Positions 53,960 through 62,466 of a DNA stretch of 64,000 nucleotides are shown here, piece by piece. Origin of the DNA: Zhihengliuella sp. ISTPL4 (lineage in GTDB: Bacteria; Actinomycetota; Actinomycetes; Actinomycetales; Microbacteriaceae); the NCBI RefSeq assembly GCF_002848265.1, contig NZ_CP025422.1, forward strand, positions 2,386,727 through 2,450,726. The letters run 5' to 3'. Under the pieces are notes generated by a model. It made no database searches. It worked only from the letters and a program-made list of their open reading frames with translations, and was not told the origin of the DNA. A program made the translations under genes and the position numbers. The first letter of the stretch is position 1, and every line of letters starts with the position of its first letter.

Positions 53960-56506
53960 GTGGCTTCACTGCTGTTCCGTCTGGGTTCTTTCGCTGCGCG
54001 CAAAGCATGGACGGTGATCGTCTCCTGGGTGCTCATCCTCGGGCTCGGCGTCGGCGCCTTCCTCACGTTCGGCGGCACGCTGAGCAACAGCTTCGACATC
54101 CCGGGCACCGCCTCCGGCGAGGTCACCGATCAGCTCGCCGACAAGCTGCCCGACACCGCCGGTGGCACCGGGACCATCGTCTACAAGACCGATGACGGCG
54201 AGCCGTTCACCGACGAGCAGAAGCAGGCGATCTCCGACCTCGCCGCGAGCGCGGAGGACCTCGACGGCGTCGCCTCCGTCGTCGACCCGTTCGACGCTCA
54301 GCGGCAGCAGGACGAGCAGACGAAGGAGCTGACGGACGGCCAGGCCCAGCTGGACGACGGTCGCGCCCAACTCGATGCCGGACAGGCGCAGCTCGACGCC
54401 GGACGGACCCAGCTCGAGGCCGGGATCACCCAGCTCGAAGGCGCGCGGGCTCAGGCGGAGGCCGCCGGCGCGCCGGCCGCGCAGACCGCCGCGCTCGACG
54501 CGCAGCTCGCGCAGCTGAACGCCCAGCTCGCTCAGCTCGACGCGCAGCAGGCCACCATCGACGCGAACCGCGACGAGCTCGCCGACAACGCGGAGCAGCT
54601 GGAGCTCGGCACGACGCTCCTCGACCTCGCGGACGGCATCGGCGTCGTCTCGGAGGACGGCTCCACGGCGATCGTCAACGTCTCCTTCGTCGACCCGCGC
54701 CTGGAGCTCGCCGAAGAAACCAAGCAGAGCACCATCGCCCACTTCCAGGACGAGGAGATCGACGGCGTCACGGTCGACTTCGGCACCGACATCGCCCAGG
54801 GCGTGCCGGAGATCTTCGGCGTCGGCGAGGCCATCGGTCTCGCGTTCGCCGCGGTCGTGCTCATCGTCATGCTCGGTTCGCTGATCGGCGCGGCCCTGCC
54901 CATCGTCACGGCCGTGGTCGGCGTCGGCGTGGGCGTCACGGCGTCGCTGGCGTTCTCCGGCGTCGTCGACATGGCCTCGGTCACTCCCGTCCTCGGCGTG
55001 ATGCTGGGGCTCGCTGTCGGCATCGACTACTCCCTCTTCATCGTGAACCGGCACCGCAAGCAGCTGCTGGCCGGGTCGCCCGTGCGCGAGTCCATCGGCC
55101 TGGCCACCGGCACCTCCGGGACCGCGGTGGTGTTCGCGGGGACCACGGTCATCGTCGCGCTCCTCGCCCTCAACGTGACGGGCGTGCCGTTCCTCGGCCT
55201 CATGGGCACGGTGGGAGCGGTCTGCGTCGCGGTCGCCGTGCTCGTGGCCGTGACCCTCGCCCCGGCGATCCTCGGCCTCGTCGGCACCCGCCTGCTCGGC
55301 CGCAAGGCGCGGGCGACCATCGGCCAGGAGCACGCGGCCGGGAAGCCCGTACGCCGGATGTCGACGCTGCGCGCCGTCGTCACCGCGCTCGTCAGCGTGG
55401 TCGCGCTGCTCGTCATCGCGATCCCCGCGATGTCGATGCGGCTCGGTCTCCCGGACGGGTCGAGTGAGCCCGCCGATTCCACCAGCTACCGCGCGTTCCA
55501 GACCGTCGACGAGCAATTCGGCGAGGGGGCGAACGGGCCGCTCCTGGTCACCGCGACCCTCGACGACGCCGTGAGCGACGACGACCTCCTGGCCACGCAG
55601 GTGACCGTCGCGGAGAAGATCGCCGAGCAGGACGACGTGGTCGCGGTCGCGCCCATCGCGACGTCGGACGACAACACGCTCCTCGCCTTCCAGGTGCTGC
55701 CTGCCGAGGGCCCGAACAGCGCCTCCACCGAGAAGCTCGTGCAGGATCTCCGGGGACTGCCCGAGATCGACGGCGACATCACCCTCGGCGTCGCCGGTCA
55801 GGCCGCCACCAACATCGACATCTCCGAGGCCCTGGCGAGCGTGCTCCCGCTGTACCTCGTGGTCGTCGTGGGGCTGTCGCTGCTCATCATGATCGTCGTG
55901 TTCCGCTCGCTGCTCGTGCCGCTCATCGCCACGGGAGGGTTCGTGCTGTCGCTCTTCGCGACGTACGGGCTCATCGTCGCGGTGTTCCAGTGGGGGTGGG
56001 GCGCCGACCTCATCGGGTTGCACAGCACCGGTCCGATCCTGAGCTTCCTGCCGGTGATCCTCGTCGGCATCCTGTTCGGGCTCGCGATGGACTACCAGCT
56101 CTTCCTCGCGTCGGGGATGCGGGAGGCCTATGTGCACGGCGCCTCCGCGCGCGATGCCGTGGCGCAGGGCTTCCGGGCCGGGCGCTCGGTCGTCATCGCG
56201 GCCGCGCTCATCATGGTGTCGGTGTTCGGCGGGTTCGTGTTCTCGGAGTCGACCATCATCCGGTCCATCGGGTTCGGTCTCGCGTTCGGCGTGCTGCTCG
56301 ACGCGTTCGTCGTGCGGATGCTGCTGATGCCCGCGCTCATGCACCTGCTCGGACGCTCGGCCTGGTGGCTGCCGAAGTGGCTCGACCGCATCATCCCGAA
56401 CGTCGACATGGAGGGCGCGGCGCTGGAGCGGGATCACCCCAGCGTGCACACCGATTCCGTGCCCACCGTGGAGGCTCCGCGCACCCGGGCCGAGCGTCGC
56501 GGCTGA
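53960..56506 (+). CDS. MMPL-family membrane transporter
   Basis: 848 residues from GTG 53960 (GAAGGAG 5 bp upstream); the frame reaches 53933 but that start is weak. RND/MMPL layout: one helix at the N-terminus (AWTVIVSWVLILGLGVGAFL), a periplasmic loop, five helices starting about residue 293, a second long loop, and five more at the end (YLVVVVGLSLLIMIVV, ...). The first loop holds the coiled-coil repeat noted at 54347-54451. Such proteins export lipids or drugs and are driven by proton flow. The neighbouring TetR gene is the likely regulator. Confidence 0.92.
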   Translation: MASLLFRLGSFAARKAWTVIVSWVLILGLGVGAFLTFGGTLSNSFDIPGTASGEVTDQLADKLPDTAGGTGTIVYKTDDGEPFTDEQKQAISDLAASAEDLDGVASVVDPFDAQRQQDEQTKELTDGQAQLDDGRAQLDAGQAQLDAGRTQLEAGITQLEGARAQAEAAGAPAAQTAALDAQLAQLNAQLAQLDAQQATIDANRDELADNAEQLELGTTLLDLADGIGVVSEDGSTAIVNVSFVDPRLELAEETKQSTIAHFQDEEIDGVTVDFGTDIAQGVPEIFGVGEAIGLAFAAVVLIVMLGSLIGAALPIVTAVVGVGVGVTASLAFSGVVDMASVTPVLGVMLGLAVGIDYSLFIVNRHRKQLLAGSPVRESIGLATGTSGTAVVFAGTTVIVALLALNVTGVPFLGLMGTVGAVCVAVAVLVAVTLAPAILGLVGTRLLGRKARATIGQEHAAGKPVRRMSTLRAVVTALVSVVALLVIAIPAMSMRLGLPDGSSEPADSTSYRAFQTVDEQFGEGANGPLLVTATLDDAVSDDDLLATQVTVAEKIAEQDDVVAVAPIATSDDNTLLAFQVLPAEGPNSASTEKLVQDLRGLPEIDGDITLGVAGQAATNIDISEALASVLPLYLVVVVGLSLLIMIVVFRSLLVPLIATGGFVLSLFATYGLIVAVFQWGWGADLIGLHSTGPILSFLPVILVGILFGLAMDYQLFLASGMREAYVHGASARDAVAQGFRAGRSVVIAAALIMVSVFGGFVFSESTIIRSIGFGLAFGVLLDAFVVRMLLMPALMHLLGRSAWWLPKWLDRIIPNVDMEGAALERDHPSVHTDSVPTVEAPRTRAERRG
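54347..54451 (+). repeat. tandem 21-bp repeat encoding coiled-coil heptads in the MMPL gene
   Basis: Five units (residues 130-164) of a heptad beginning with Gln-Leu: QLDDGRA, QLDAGQA, QLDAGRT, QLEAGIT, QLEGARA. Each is 21 bp. The Leu at position 2 forms a hydrophobic stripe, and the surrounding Ala/Gln region continues the helix to about residue 220. This is a periplasmic coiled-coil insertion in the first MMPL loop. Copy number may vary between strains. Confidence 0.8.
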
Positions 56507-56555
56507 ATCGCGGTCGCGGGGGCAGGCTGTCCGGAGAGGACAGGCGGGCGCGGGA

Positions 56556-56587
56556 GTTCAGGCACTGGCTGCCGGTGTCGCCTGAAC
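56556..56587. terminator. inverted repeat after MMPL gene
   Basis: GTTCAGGC and GCCTGAAC form a perfect 8-bp stem separated by 16 bases, 50 bp after the MMPL stop. It is a possible terminator, although no T-run follows. A second short stem (CTGTCC/GGACAG) lies just upstream at about 56527-56543. Confidence 0.4.
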
Positions 56588-56644
56588 CCGCGCGGACGCC
56601 TGGACCCGCGATGGCGCGGGTGTCGCTGGGCCTAGAGTGGGCGC

Positions 56645-56989
56645 ATGGATCTGCGAGCGCTATTGGAAGAGCGCCGCGCCGAGGCCGAGGCCCGCGTCAC
56701 GGCGACGGCGACCACCCTCGCGGAGCTCATGCACGACCGCGAGGGTTCGAACGACGATGACGAACACGACCCGGAAGGGGTGACGCTCTCGTCGGAGTGG
56801 TCGCGACTGTCGGGGCTCGCCGAGGCCGCGCAGGCCGAGCTCCGCCAGGTGGACGAGGCGCTGATGCGGATGGACGCCGGGACCTACGGCATCTGCGCGC
56901 GCTGCGGCAGGCCCATCCCGCCGGAGCGCCTGGAGGTGCGCCCGTTCGCGGAGTACTGCGTGGCCTGCGCCGAGAAGCTGGGTCGCTGA
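56645..56989 (+). CDS. DksA/TraR-like C4 zinc-finger protein
   Basis: 114 residues. A helical coiled coil (1-75) with an acidic hinge (SNDDDEHDPEG) precedes the zinc finger C84-x2-C87 ... C105-x2-C108 (ICARCGRPIPPERLEVRPFA). All four cysteines are present. DksA/TraR proteins bind the RNA polymerase secondary channel and change promoter choice. Here the coiled-coil tip lacks the Asp pair I would expect of true DksA, so this may be a TraR/YocK-like version. ATG 56645 opens the frame. Confidence 0.85.
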   Translation: MDLRALLEERRAEAEARVTATATTLAELMHDREGSNDDDEHDPEGVTLSSEWSRLSGLAEAAQAELRQVDEALMRMDAGTYGICARCGRPIPPERLEVRPFAEYCVACAEKLGR

Positions 56990-57010
56990 CGCCGGAGTAG
57001 CATCGCGGGC

Positions 57011-57448
57011 ATGGCCATCGCCCTCGAGAACATCGGGATCGCCGTGCGCGACCTCGACGCCACCATCGCCTTCTTCACCGACCTGGGGCTGTCCGTGGTC
57101 GGACGGGACGAGGTGAGCGGCGAGTGGGCGTCCACCGCGGTCGGGCTCGACGGGAACCACGCACGGATCGCCGTGCTGCAGACCCCGGACGGGCACGGGC
57201 AGATCGAGCTGTTCGAGTACATCCACCCCGAGGCGATCGAGACGGAGCCGACGCGGCCGAACGAGATCGGCATGCACCGGATCGCCTTCTCCGTCGACGA
57301 CATCGATGCCTCCCTCGCCATCGCCGCCCGGCACGGATTCCATCCCCTGCGCGGCGTCGCGAACTACCGGGACATCTACCGGCTGACCTACCTCCGCGGC
57401 CCCAGCGGGATCATCCTCATGCTCGCGCAAGACCTCACGAAGGCCTGA
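57011..57448 (+). CDS. VOC superfamily protein (methylmalonyl-CoA epimerase-like)
   Basis: 145 residues: IALENIGIAVRDLDATIAFF, then ARIAVLQTPDGHGQIELFEY (metal-ligand Glu), MHRIAFSVDDIDASLAIAAR, and the ending LRGPSGIILMLAQDL. Two similar halves are arranged as in glyoxalase I and methylmalonyl-CoA epimerase, with His and Glu candidates for the metal. The substrate is not certain. It lies 21 bp after the DksA/TraR-like gene on the same strand. Confidence 0.85.
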   Translation: MAIALENIGIAVRDLDATIAFFTDLGLSVVGRDEVSGEWASTAVGLDGNHARIAVLQTPDGHGQIELFEYIHPEAIETEPTRPNEIGMHRIAFSVDDIDASLAIAARHGFHPLRGVANYRDIYRLTYLRGPSGIILMLAQDLTKA

Positions 57449-57467
57449 GCCCGCTCGGCCGGGCACG

Positions 57468-58094
57468 TCAGGCCACCATGCCGCGCCAGATCACCTCGAT
57501 GGCGGCGCGCAGGCGAGCCACGACGGTCGGGTCGCTGATCCGGTCGCCGCGGACGACAAGCTGGTAGTACGCGACTCCGGCGACCGCGTCGAAGCACGCC
57601 TCCACGTCGAGATCCGCCCGGAGCTCGCCGCGTGCGACGCCGGCCCGCAGAGCGTTCTGCAGCGGGACCCGACGGCGGGAGACGTGCGACTCCCAGTACG
57701 CCTTCTGCAACGCCCGATCGGACATGACGAGGCGGATGCGCTGACGGAACCGCTCCTCGGAGTACCCCGGTGCGGACGGGGCCACGCCCTCCACCCCGAG
57801 CCCGAGACCCGTGAGGACGATCTCGCGCAGGTCGGCGTCCTTCGGGTATTCCGGAGGAACCTCGCGCCCCACGTCCAGCGCCGCCGCGATCAGCGTGGTC
57901 AGCGACGGCCACCGCCGATACAGGGCCGCCCTGCTCACGCCGCTCCGGGCGACGACCCGCGCGACGGTCACGTCCTCTCCCGCGTCGATGATCTCCAGCG
58001 TGGCGGCGACGATCTGCCCGTCGATGTCCTCGTCGCGGGGACGGCCGGGCCGACGCCGCAGCGCAGCCCCGGCATCCATCGTCGACATCGTCAC
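57468..58094 (-). CDS. TetR-family transcriptional regulator
   Basis: 208 residues from GTG 58094, which overlaps the phosphatase stop (GTGA); an alternative ATG is at 58088. The HTH is VTVARVVARSGVSRAALYRR near 43-62, preceded by the basic RRRPGRPRDEDIDGQIVAAT. The C-terminal domain is a typical TetR ligand domain (TetR_C_16-like by feel only). It is the last gene of the phnD-phnC-phnE-phosphatase operon and so probably regulates it. Confidence 0.9.
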   Translation of the reverse strand: MTMSTMDAGAALRRRPGRPRDEDIDGQIVAATLEIIDAGEDVTVARVVARSGVSRAALYRRWPSLTTLIAAALDVGREVPPEYPKDADLREIVLTGLGLGVEGVAPSAPGYSEERFRQRIRLVMSDRALQKAYWESHVSRRRVPLQNALRAGVARGELRADLDVEACFDAVAGVAYYQLVVRGDRISDPTVVARLRAAIEVIWRGMVA

Positions 58095-58858
58095 GCGGCC
58101 AGCGCCCGCTCACGCAGTCGCGCGATCGTGGCATCCGACAGGCCGGCCGCACGGAGGGGTGCCAGCGGGTCGCCGTGCTGAGCCCGGAGCGTGTCGAGGA
58201 GGCTGCGCATGGACACGTCCATCGACCCCTCCAGCAGCGCCGCCGACGCGTCCCGCGCGTCGAGGTCGAAGCCGAGCGCCTTCCACATCGCTCCCATGAC
58301 CGGAGCGGTGCGGGCCATGATCGCGACCATGTTGTCGCCGGTGCGCGCGTAGTCGGCCACGATGTCGTCGTCCCCGGCCCCGAGGGCGAGCAGCAGCATC
58401 GCGGCGAGGACTCCGGTGCGGTCGCGCCCCGCCGCACAGTGGAACGCCGTCGCTCCCGGGGTGTGCGCGATGACGTTGAGCGCGGTCACGAGCTGCGGCG
58501 CCGCCCCCTCCACCATGCGCAGGTACATCAGCCCCATGGCCTCGTGCGTCAGCGCCGGGTGTTCCCGATCCATCGATGCGCCGACGTCGGCGATGAGCGG
58601 GAGGTGGTGGTACGCCACCGGGTGCTCACCGAGCGGACCCCGGCCGGTGACCGAGACCTCGAGCGGCGAGCGCAGGTCGATGATGGCCGTCAGCCCGCCC
58701 GCGAGGAGCTCGTCCGCGACGTCCGCTGTCACGTAGGCGAGGTCGTCGGTGCGGATGGCCAGACCCGGACGGAGCACCCCGCCGTCGATGGCGATGCCGC
58801 CGAGGTCGCGCAGATTGACCGGCGCGCTGAGGATGAGATCGGTGTCGATCGTGGTCAT
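58091..58858 (-). CDS. tyrosine/dual-specificity-type phosphatase (CX5R)
   Basis: 255 residues. The active-site loop HCAAGRDRTG has Cys141 and Arg147; the general-acid region and the start (VNLRDLGGIAIDGGVLRPGL) are typical of PTP-like proteins such as LipA/MptpB, which remove phosphate from lipids or proteins. There is no signal peptide. ATG 58858 overlaps the phnE stop by 4 bp and the tetR start by 4 bp. A phosphatase inside a phnCDE-type importer operon suggests that the imported molecule is a phosphate ester; inference. Confidence 0.88.
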   Translation of the reverse strand: MTTIDTDLILSAPVNLRDLGGIAIDGGVLRPGLAIRTDDLAYVTADVADELLAGGLTAIIDLRSPLEVSVTGRGPLGEHPVAYHHLPLIADVGASMDREHPALTHEAMGLMYLRMVEGAAPQLVTALNVIAHTPGATAFHCAAGRDRTGVLAAMLLLALGAGDDDIVADYARTGDNMVAIMARTAPVMGAMWKALGFDLDARDASAALLEGSMDVSMRSLLDTLRAQHGDPLAPLRAAGLSDATIARLRERALAA

Positions 58859-59694
58859 GTGATTCTCCTTCGGATGAGGGCACTGCCCTGGTCGATCAGC
58901 GTGACGAGCACGATGATGCAGAGGATGATGGCGCTGAGGTGGCCGTAGTCGTACATGCGCATGGCGGTCGTCAGCTCCAGGCCGATGCCGCCGGCGCCGA
59001 CGAGACCGAGGATCGTCGCGCCGCGGACGTTCCCCTCGAACAGCAGCAGCGTGTACGAGGTGAGCAGGGGTGCCGCCTGGGGGAGCACGGCGTACTGGAT
59101 CACCTGGCGCTTCGAGGCGCCGACCGCCTCCATCGCGACGACGGGACCCCGGTCGACCTGCTCCATGGCCTCCGCGAAGATCTTCCCGATCGATCCGATG
59201 GAACCGAGCGTCATCGCGAGGATGCCGGCGAAGGGTCCGAGCCCCACCGCCGAGACGAACATGAGGGCGAAGACGAGGTCGGGCACGGAACGGATGATGT
59301 TCATGATCCAGCGCGTCGGGTAGTACAGCCACCGCGGCGCGAGGGTCGACGTCGCCCCGAACGCGACGACCAGGGACAGCACCGCGCCGAGGACCGTGCC
59401 GACGACGGCCATCTGGAACGTCTCCAGCAGCAGCGCGAGGATGGTGCCGATCTTCGAGAAGTCAGGCGGGAACAACCGGGACAGGAACTCCCCCATGTTG
59501 ACGGCGCCCTCGCCGAGCTTCACGAAGTCGAACCCGGCTCCGGCGAACGACCAGAACAGCAGGAGGGCGGCGACCGGGATGCCGAGGAGGAAGCGGGCGC
59601 GGGGGACCCGGAAGGCGCTCTCGAGCCGGGCGCGCTCCGCCGGGTCGAGCTGGGGGCGTACGGTCCGGTCCTGGCGCTCAACGGTCGTGGTCAT
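58855..59694 (-). CDS. phnE: PhnE-type ABC transporter permease
   Basis: 279 residues from ATG 59694; the longer frame to 59829 is antisense to the phnC gene. Six hydrophobic segments and the binding-protein-dependent transport EAA loop near 190-210 (MEAVGASKRQVIQYAVLPQA) are seen; earlier SVPDLVFALMFVSAVGLGP and NIIRSVPD are typical of PhnE. It forms the membrane channel for a phosphonate/phosphite/phosphate-ester importer. It overlaps phnC by 17 bp and the phosphatase gene by 4 bp. Confidence 0.92.
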   Translation of the reverse strand: MTTTVERQDRTVRPQLDPAERARLESAFRVPRARFLLGIPVAALLLFWSFAGAGFDFVKLGEGAVNMGEFLSRLFPPDFSKIGTILALLLETFQMAVVGTVLGAVLSLVVAFGATSTLAPRWLYYPTRWIMNIIRSVPDLVFALMFVSAVGLGPFAGILAMTLGSIGSIGKIFAEAMEQVDRGPVVAMEAVGASKRQVIQYAVLPQAAPLLTSYTLLLFEGNVRGATILGLVGAGGIGLELTTAMRMYDYGHLSAIILCIIVLVTLIDQGSALIRRRIT

Positions 59695-60520
59695 CGCCGT
59701 GCTCCTCGTCGTCGTACAGGGCCTCCAGTGCGGCCGCGTCCAGCTGCGACGTGACGCCGGAGACGAGCATCTCCCCGTGCCGCAGTCCGACGATGCGGTC
59801 GCTGTGCGCGAGGGCGAGTGGCAGCACATGCAGGCTCACGAGCACCGGGATCCCGTCCTGCACCGCGATCTCGCGAAGCAGTCCGAGCACGGAGTCGGCG
59901 AGCTTCGGGTCGAGCGAGGCCACCGGCTCATCGGCGAGGATCAGCTTCGGCCGCTGCATGAGTGCGCGGGCGATCGCCACGCGCTGCTGCTGGCCGCCGG
60001 ACAGCGACCGCGCCGGCGCCGCCGCCTTGTGCGCGATCCCGACGCGGTCGAGCAGGTGGAGGGCCCGGCGGCGATCCGCGCTCGTGAAACCGCCGACGAG
60101 ATTGAGAGGTCCCGCGGTGTGCAGCGCCCCGGTCAGGACGTTGGTGAGGACGCTGAGGCGCGGGATGAGGTTGAACTGCTGGAAGACCTGCCCCACCTCT
60201 GACCGCAGCGTGCGCAGCTCGCCGCGCGCCAGATTCGTGACGTCGTGTCCGGCGACCCGCGCCGATCCGGCGGCGATGGGCGCGAATCCCGTCAGGCTCC
60301 GCATCAGCGTGGACTTCCCCGACCCGGAAGCCCCGAGGAGAGCGACCATCTCGCCGGGGAAGAGGTCGAGGTCGACGCCGTCCAGCACCGTCGTGGTGTC
60401 GTAGGCGACGCGCAGACCGCGGACGCTGACGAGCGGCGGCGCCTGGCGCACCTCGGCCGTCGGCGTGCGTCCGGCATCCTGGTGCCGGGCAGCCACGGCG
60501 GCGACGCTCATGCCCGTCAC
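59678..60520 (-). CDS. phnC: PhnC-type ABC transporter ATP-binding protein
   Basis: 280 residues from GTG 60520, overlapping the phnD stop (GTGA) with AAGGA 6 bp upstream; ATG 60511 is the alternative. Walker A GASGSGKST is at 63-71, the signature LSGGQQQR at 173-180, and Walker B ILADEPVASLDP follows, then the H-loop VSLHVLPLALAHSD. It powers the importer. Sequence is of the phosphonate-importer type (PhnC). The first about 25 residues are a weakly conserved extension. Confidence 0.92.
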   Translation of the reverse strand: MTGMSVAAVAARHQDAGRTPTAEVRQAPPLVSVRGLRVAYDTTTVLDGVDLDLFPGEMVALLGASGSGKSTLMRSLTGFAPIAAGSARVAGHDVTNLARGELRTLRSEVGQVFQQFNLIPRLSVLTNVLTGALHTAGPLNLVGGFTSADRRRALHLLDRVGIAHKAAAPARSLSGGQQQRVAIARALMQRPKLILADEPVASLDPKLADSVLGLLREIAVQDGIPVLVSLHVLPLALAHSDRIVGLRHGEMLVSGVTSQLDAAALEALYDDEEHGDDHDR

Positions 60521-61419
60521 TGGAGGTCCTTCAGCTCGACGCCCGCGACGGCCGCGATCTCCGCGAAGGACTCGAACGCGCTGTCCTCCGGGTCGACGGT
60601 CTGCGGGGCGGCCGCGAACGACCCGAAGGCGCCCAGCTTCTCGGCGTTCTCGGGGGTGAACACGGCGGCGATACCGTCCTGGATGACGGTGCGCGTCTCG
60701 TCGTCGAGTGAGGGACGACCGAGTACGGCGCCGGCGACGTCCATGGCGGGGCTCTCGCCGACCGCACGCCACTCGCCGTCCGCGAAGGGGAACATCGGTG
60801 CGCCGAGCTCGGTGAGCATGACGGCGGTGCACGCGGCATCCACCTGCCCCTGCTCCAGGGCCGCGAAGCTGCCCTCATGGCCCCCCGCGAAGATGGCCTC
60901 GTAATCCTCGCCCTGCTCCAGCCCGGCCTCGTGCAGCATGTAGACCGGCATGAAATAGCCGGAGCTGGAGGCCTGATCCGCGAACGCGACGGTCTTCCCC
61001 GCGAGGTCCTCGACCGTCTGCACGGGCGAGTCGGCGAGCACGACGCAGGTGGACACAGGCTTCCCGTCGCCCTCGAACGCGACGAGGGCATCGACCTCGC
61101 CGGTGTTCACGGCGAGCGCGGACGGGAATCCGCTCATGATCCCGATATCGACGTGGTCGGCACGGATGGCCTCCACCACGCTGAGGTAGTCGGGAACGTC
61201 GGTGATCTCGACCTCGCGGCCCGTCGCCTCCTCCAGCAGCGCGCCGAACACCTCGATGGGGTTCTCGGCCGTGGGGTCGTCGCCGACGGGGATCGTGGCG
61301 ATCGTGATCGGGGCGTCCGGGTCGGCGGGGGCCGCATCGGCGGTGGGGGTCTGGCATCCGGTGAGGGCAAGGGCGGCCACGCCCAGGAGGCCGACGGCGG
61401 GCAGGGTGAAGCGGCGCAT
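60517..61419 (-). CDS. phnD: PhnD-type phosphonate/phosphate-ester-binding lipoprotein
   Basis: 300 residues from ATG 61419 (AAAGG upstream). Lipobox LTGC with Cys22, then a linker and the binding domain: ITIATIPVGDDPTAENPIEV, ...VDIGIMSGFPSALAVNTG, and DLAGKTVAFADQASSSGYFM, the PhnD signature with its Ser-rich anion-binding loop. It is the first gene of the operon. PhnD proteins bind 2-aminoethylphosphonate, phosphite or other phosphonates; without C-P lyase genes here, the ligand remains open. Confidence 0.92.
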   Translation of the reverse strand: MRRFTLPAVGLLGVAALALTGCQTPTADAAPADPDAPITIATIPVGDDPTAENPIEVFGALLEEATGREVEITDVPDYLSVVEAIRADHVDIGIMSGFPSALAVNTGEVDALVAFEGDGKPVSTCVVLADSPVQTVEDLAGKTVAFADQASSSGYFMPVYMLHEAGLEQGEDYEAIFAGGHEGSFAALEQGQVDAACTAVMLTELGAPMFPFADGEWRAVGESPAMDVAGAVLGRPSLDDETRTVIQDGIAAVFTPENAEKLGAFGSFAAAPQTVDPEDSAFESFAEIAAVAGVELKDLQ

Positions 61420-61552
61420 GATGACCTTTCGGGAGGTGAGGCCCCGGGATTCCGAGACCATCGGTATTCCAACTCCCGAAGGTGACGGGCAATTACGAGA
61501 CCGCCGTACCCGTATCCGAACGCTTCATGAACGGATGGTGTCGCCGCCCGGG

Positions 61553-62401
61553 TCAGCGGGAGGCGAGCGCCTCGGCGACTTGTTCGAGCACGGCGATCGG
61601 AGCGCGCATCTCGGACGCGGGGACGGGGAGCTCGCCGGTCTCGAGCATCCCGGCGAAGGCGCGGACGCCGGGCCGCACGTACCCGGGGCCGATCGGGATC
61701 TCCCGACTCGCGATGCCGTGGCGGCCGACGACGGTCGCCCGGAACGGCACCTGACGATCGCCGTCCGGCCGCACGAACTCCAGCGTCACCGGCACACCGT
61801 CGACGCGGGAGCGGACGACGATACCCGCGGGAAGGAACCGCACCTCGACGTCCTCCGCGGTGCCGGGCCGCAGGACCTGCGCGAGATCGGCGATGTGGAT
61901 GCCGTAGAAGAAGATGCCGCTGTACGGGCTGTCCGGATCGGCGGGACCGGTGACGGTCACCGCCTGGACCTCCCCGACGCGGGCCGCCTCCGTCGTGAGC
62001 TCCGCGGTGTCGGCGAGCCAGCGGAGCGTGGACGATGAGGTGACGGGCGCCCGCCCACGCTCCGCGGCGGCCAGGATCGCATCGGCATCGGCGACGGTCG
62101 CCGCGAGCGGCTTGTCCACCCACACCGGCACTCCGGCCTCGAGGAAGGGGACGGCGAGAGCACGGTGGTCGGCACCGTCGCGAGCGGTCACGATGAGCGC
62201 ATCCACCGTGCCGCGAAGCGCGGCCGCGTCGTCGACGACGCGTTCGATGCCCCCGAGGTCCGCCAGTTCCCGGGTGCGCTCCGGCTCCCCCGCGACGAGA
62301 GCCGTGATCCGTACGGGCACCTCCGCGGCGTCGGCGTTCAGGAAGCGCACGATCTCCGTCGCGTGGCTGTTCTCGATGCCGACGATGCCGACGCTCTTCA
62401 T
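61553..62401 (-). CDS. Gfo/Idh/MocA-family oxidoreductase
   Basis: 282 residues. The nucleotide-binding start is MKSVGIVGIENSHATEIVRF, in which the usual GxGxxG is replaced by GxxGxENSHA, a recognised variant of the family. The conserved Lys/Pro pair is in VWVDKPLAAT near 95-104. The C-terminal half is the Gfo/Idh beta-sheet domain (HIADLAQVL). It ends 133 bp before the phnD start on the same strand, so it may belong to the same pathway, dehydrogenating a sugar or polyol; or it is separate. Confidence 0.85.
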   Translation of the reverse strand: MKSVGIVGIENSHATEIVRFLNADAAEVPVRITALVAGEPERTRELADLGGIERVVDDAAALRGTVDALIVTARDGADHRALAVPFLEAGVPVWVDKPLAATVADADAILAAAERGRAPVTSSSTLRWLADTAELTTEAARVGEVQAVTVTGPADPDSPYSGIFFYGIHIADLAQVLRPGTAEDVEVRFLPAGIVVRSRVDGVPVTLEFVRPDGDRQVPFRATVVGRHGIASREIPIGPGYVRPGVRAFAGMLETGELPVPASEMRAPIAVLEQVAEALASR

Positions 62402-62466
62402 CCGGCCGCCCTTCCTCTCGTGCGGACCCCCGGCGAACCGCCGTCGCGCAGTAGGCTGAACCCATC

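Noticed and set aside
53966..56449. 827-residue minus-strand open frame
   Set aside because: Antisense to the MMPL gene; His/Asp/Arg-rich mirror composition.
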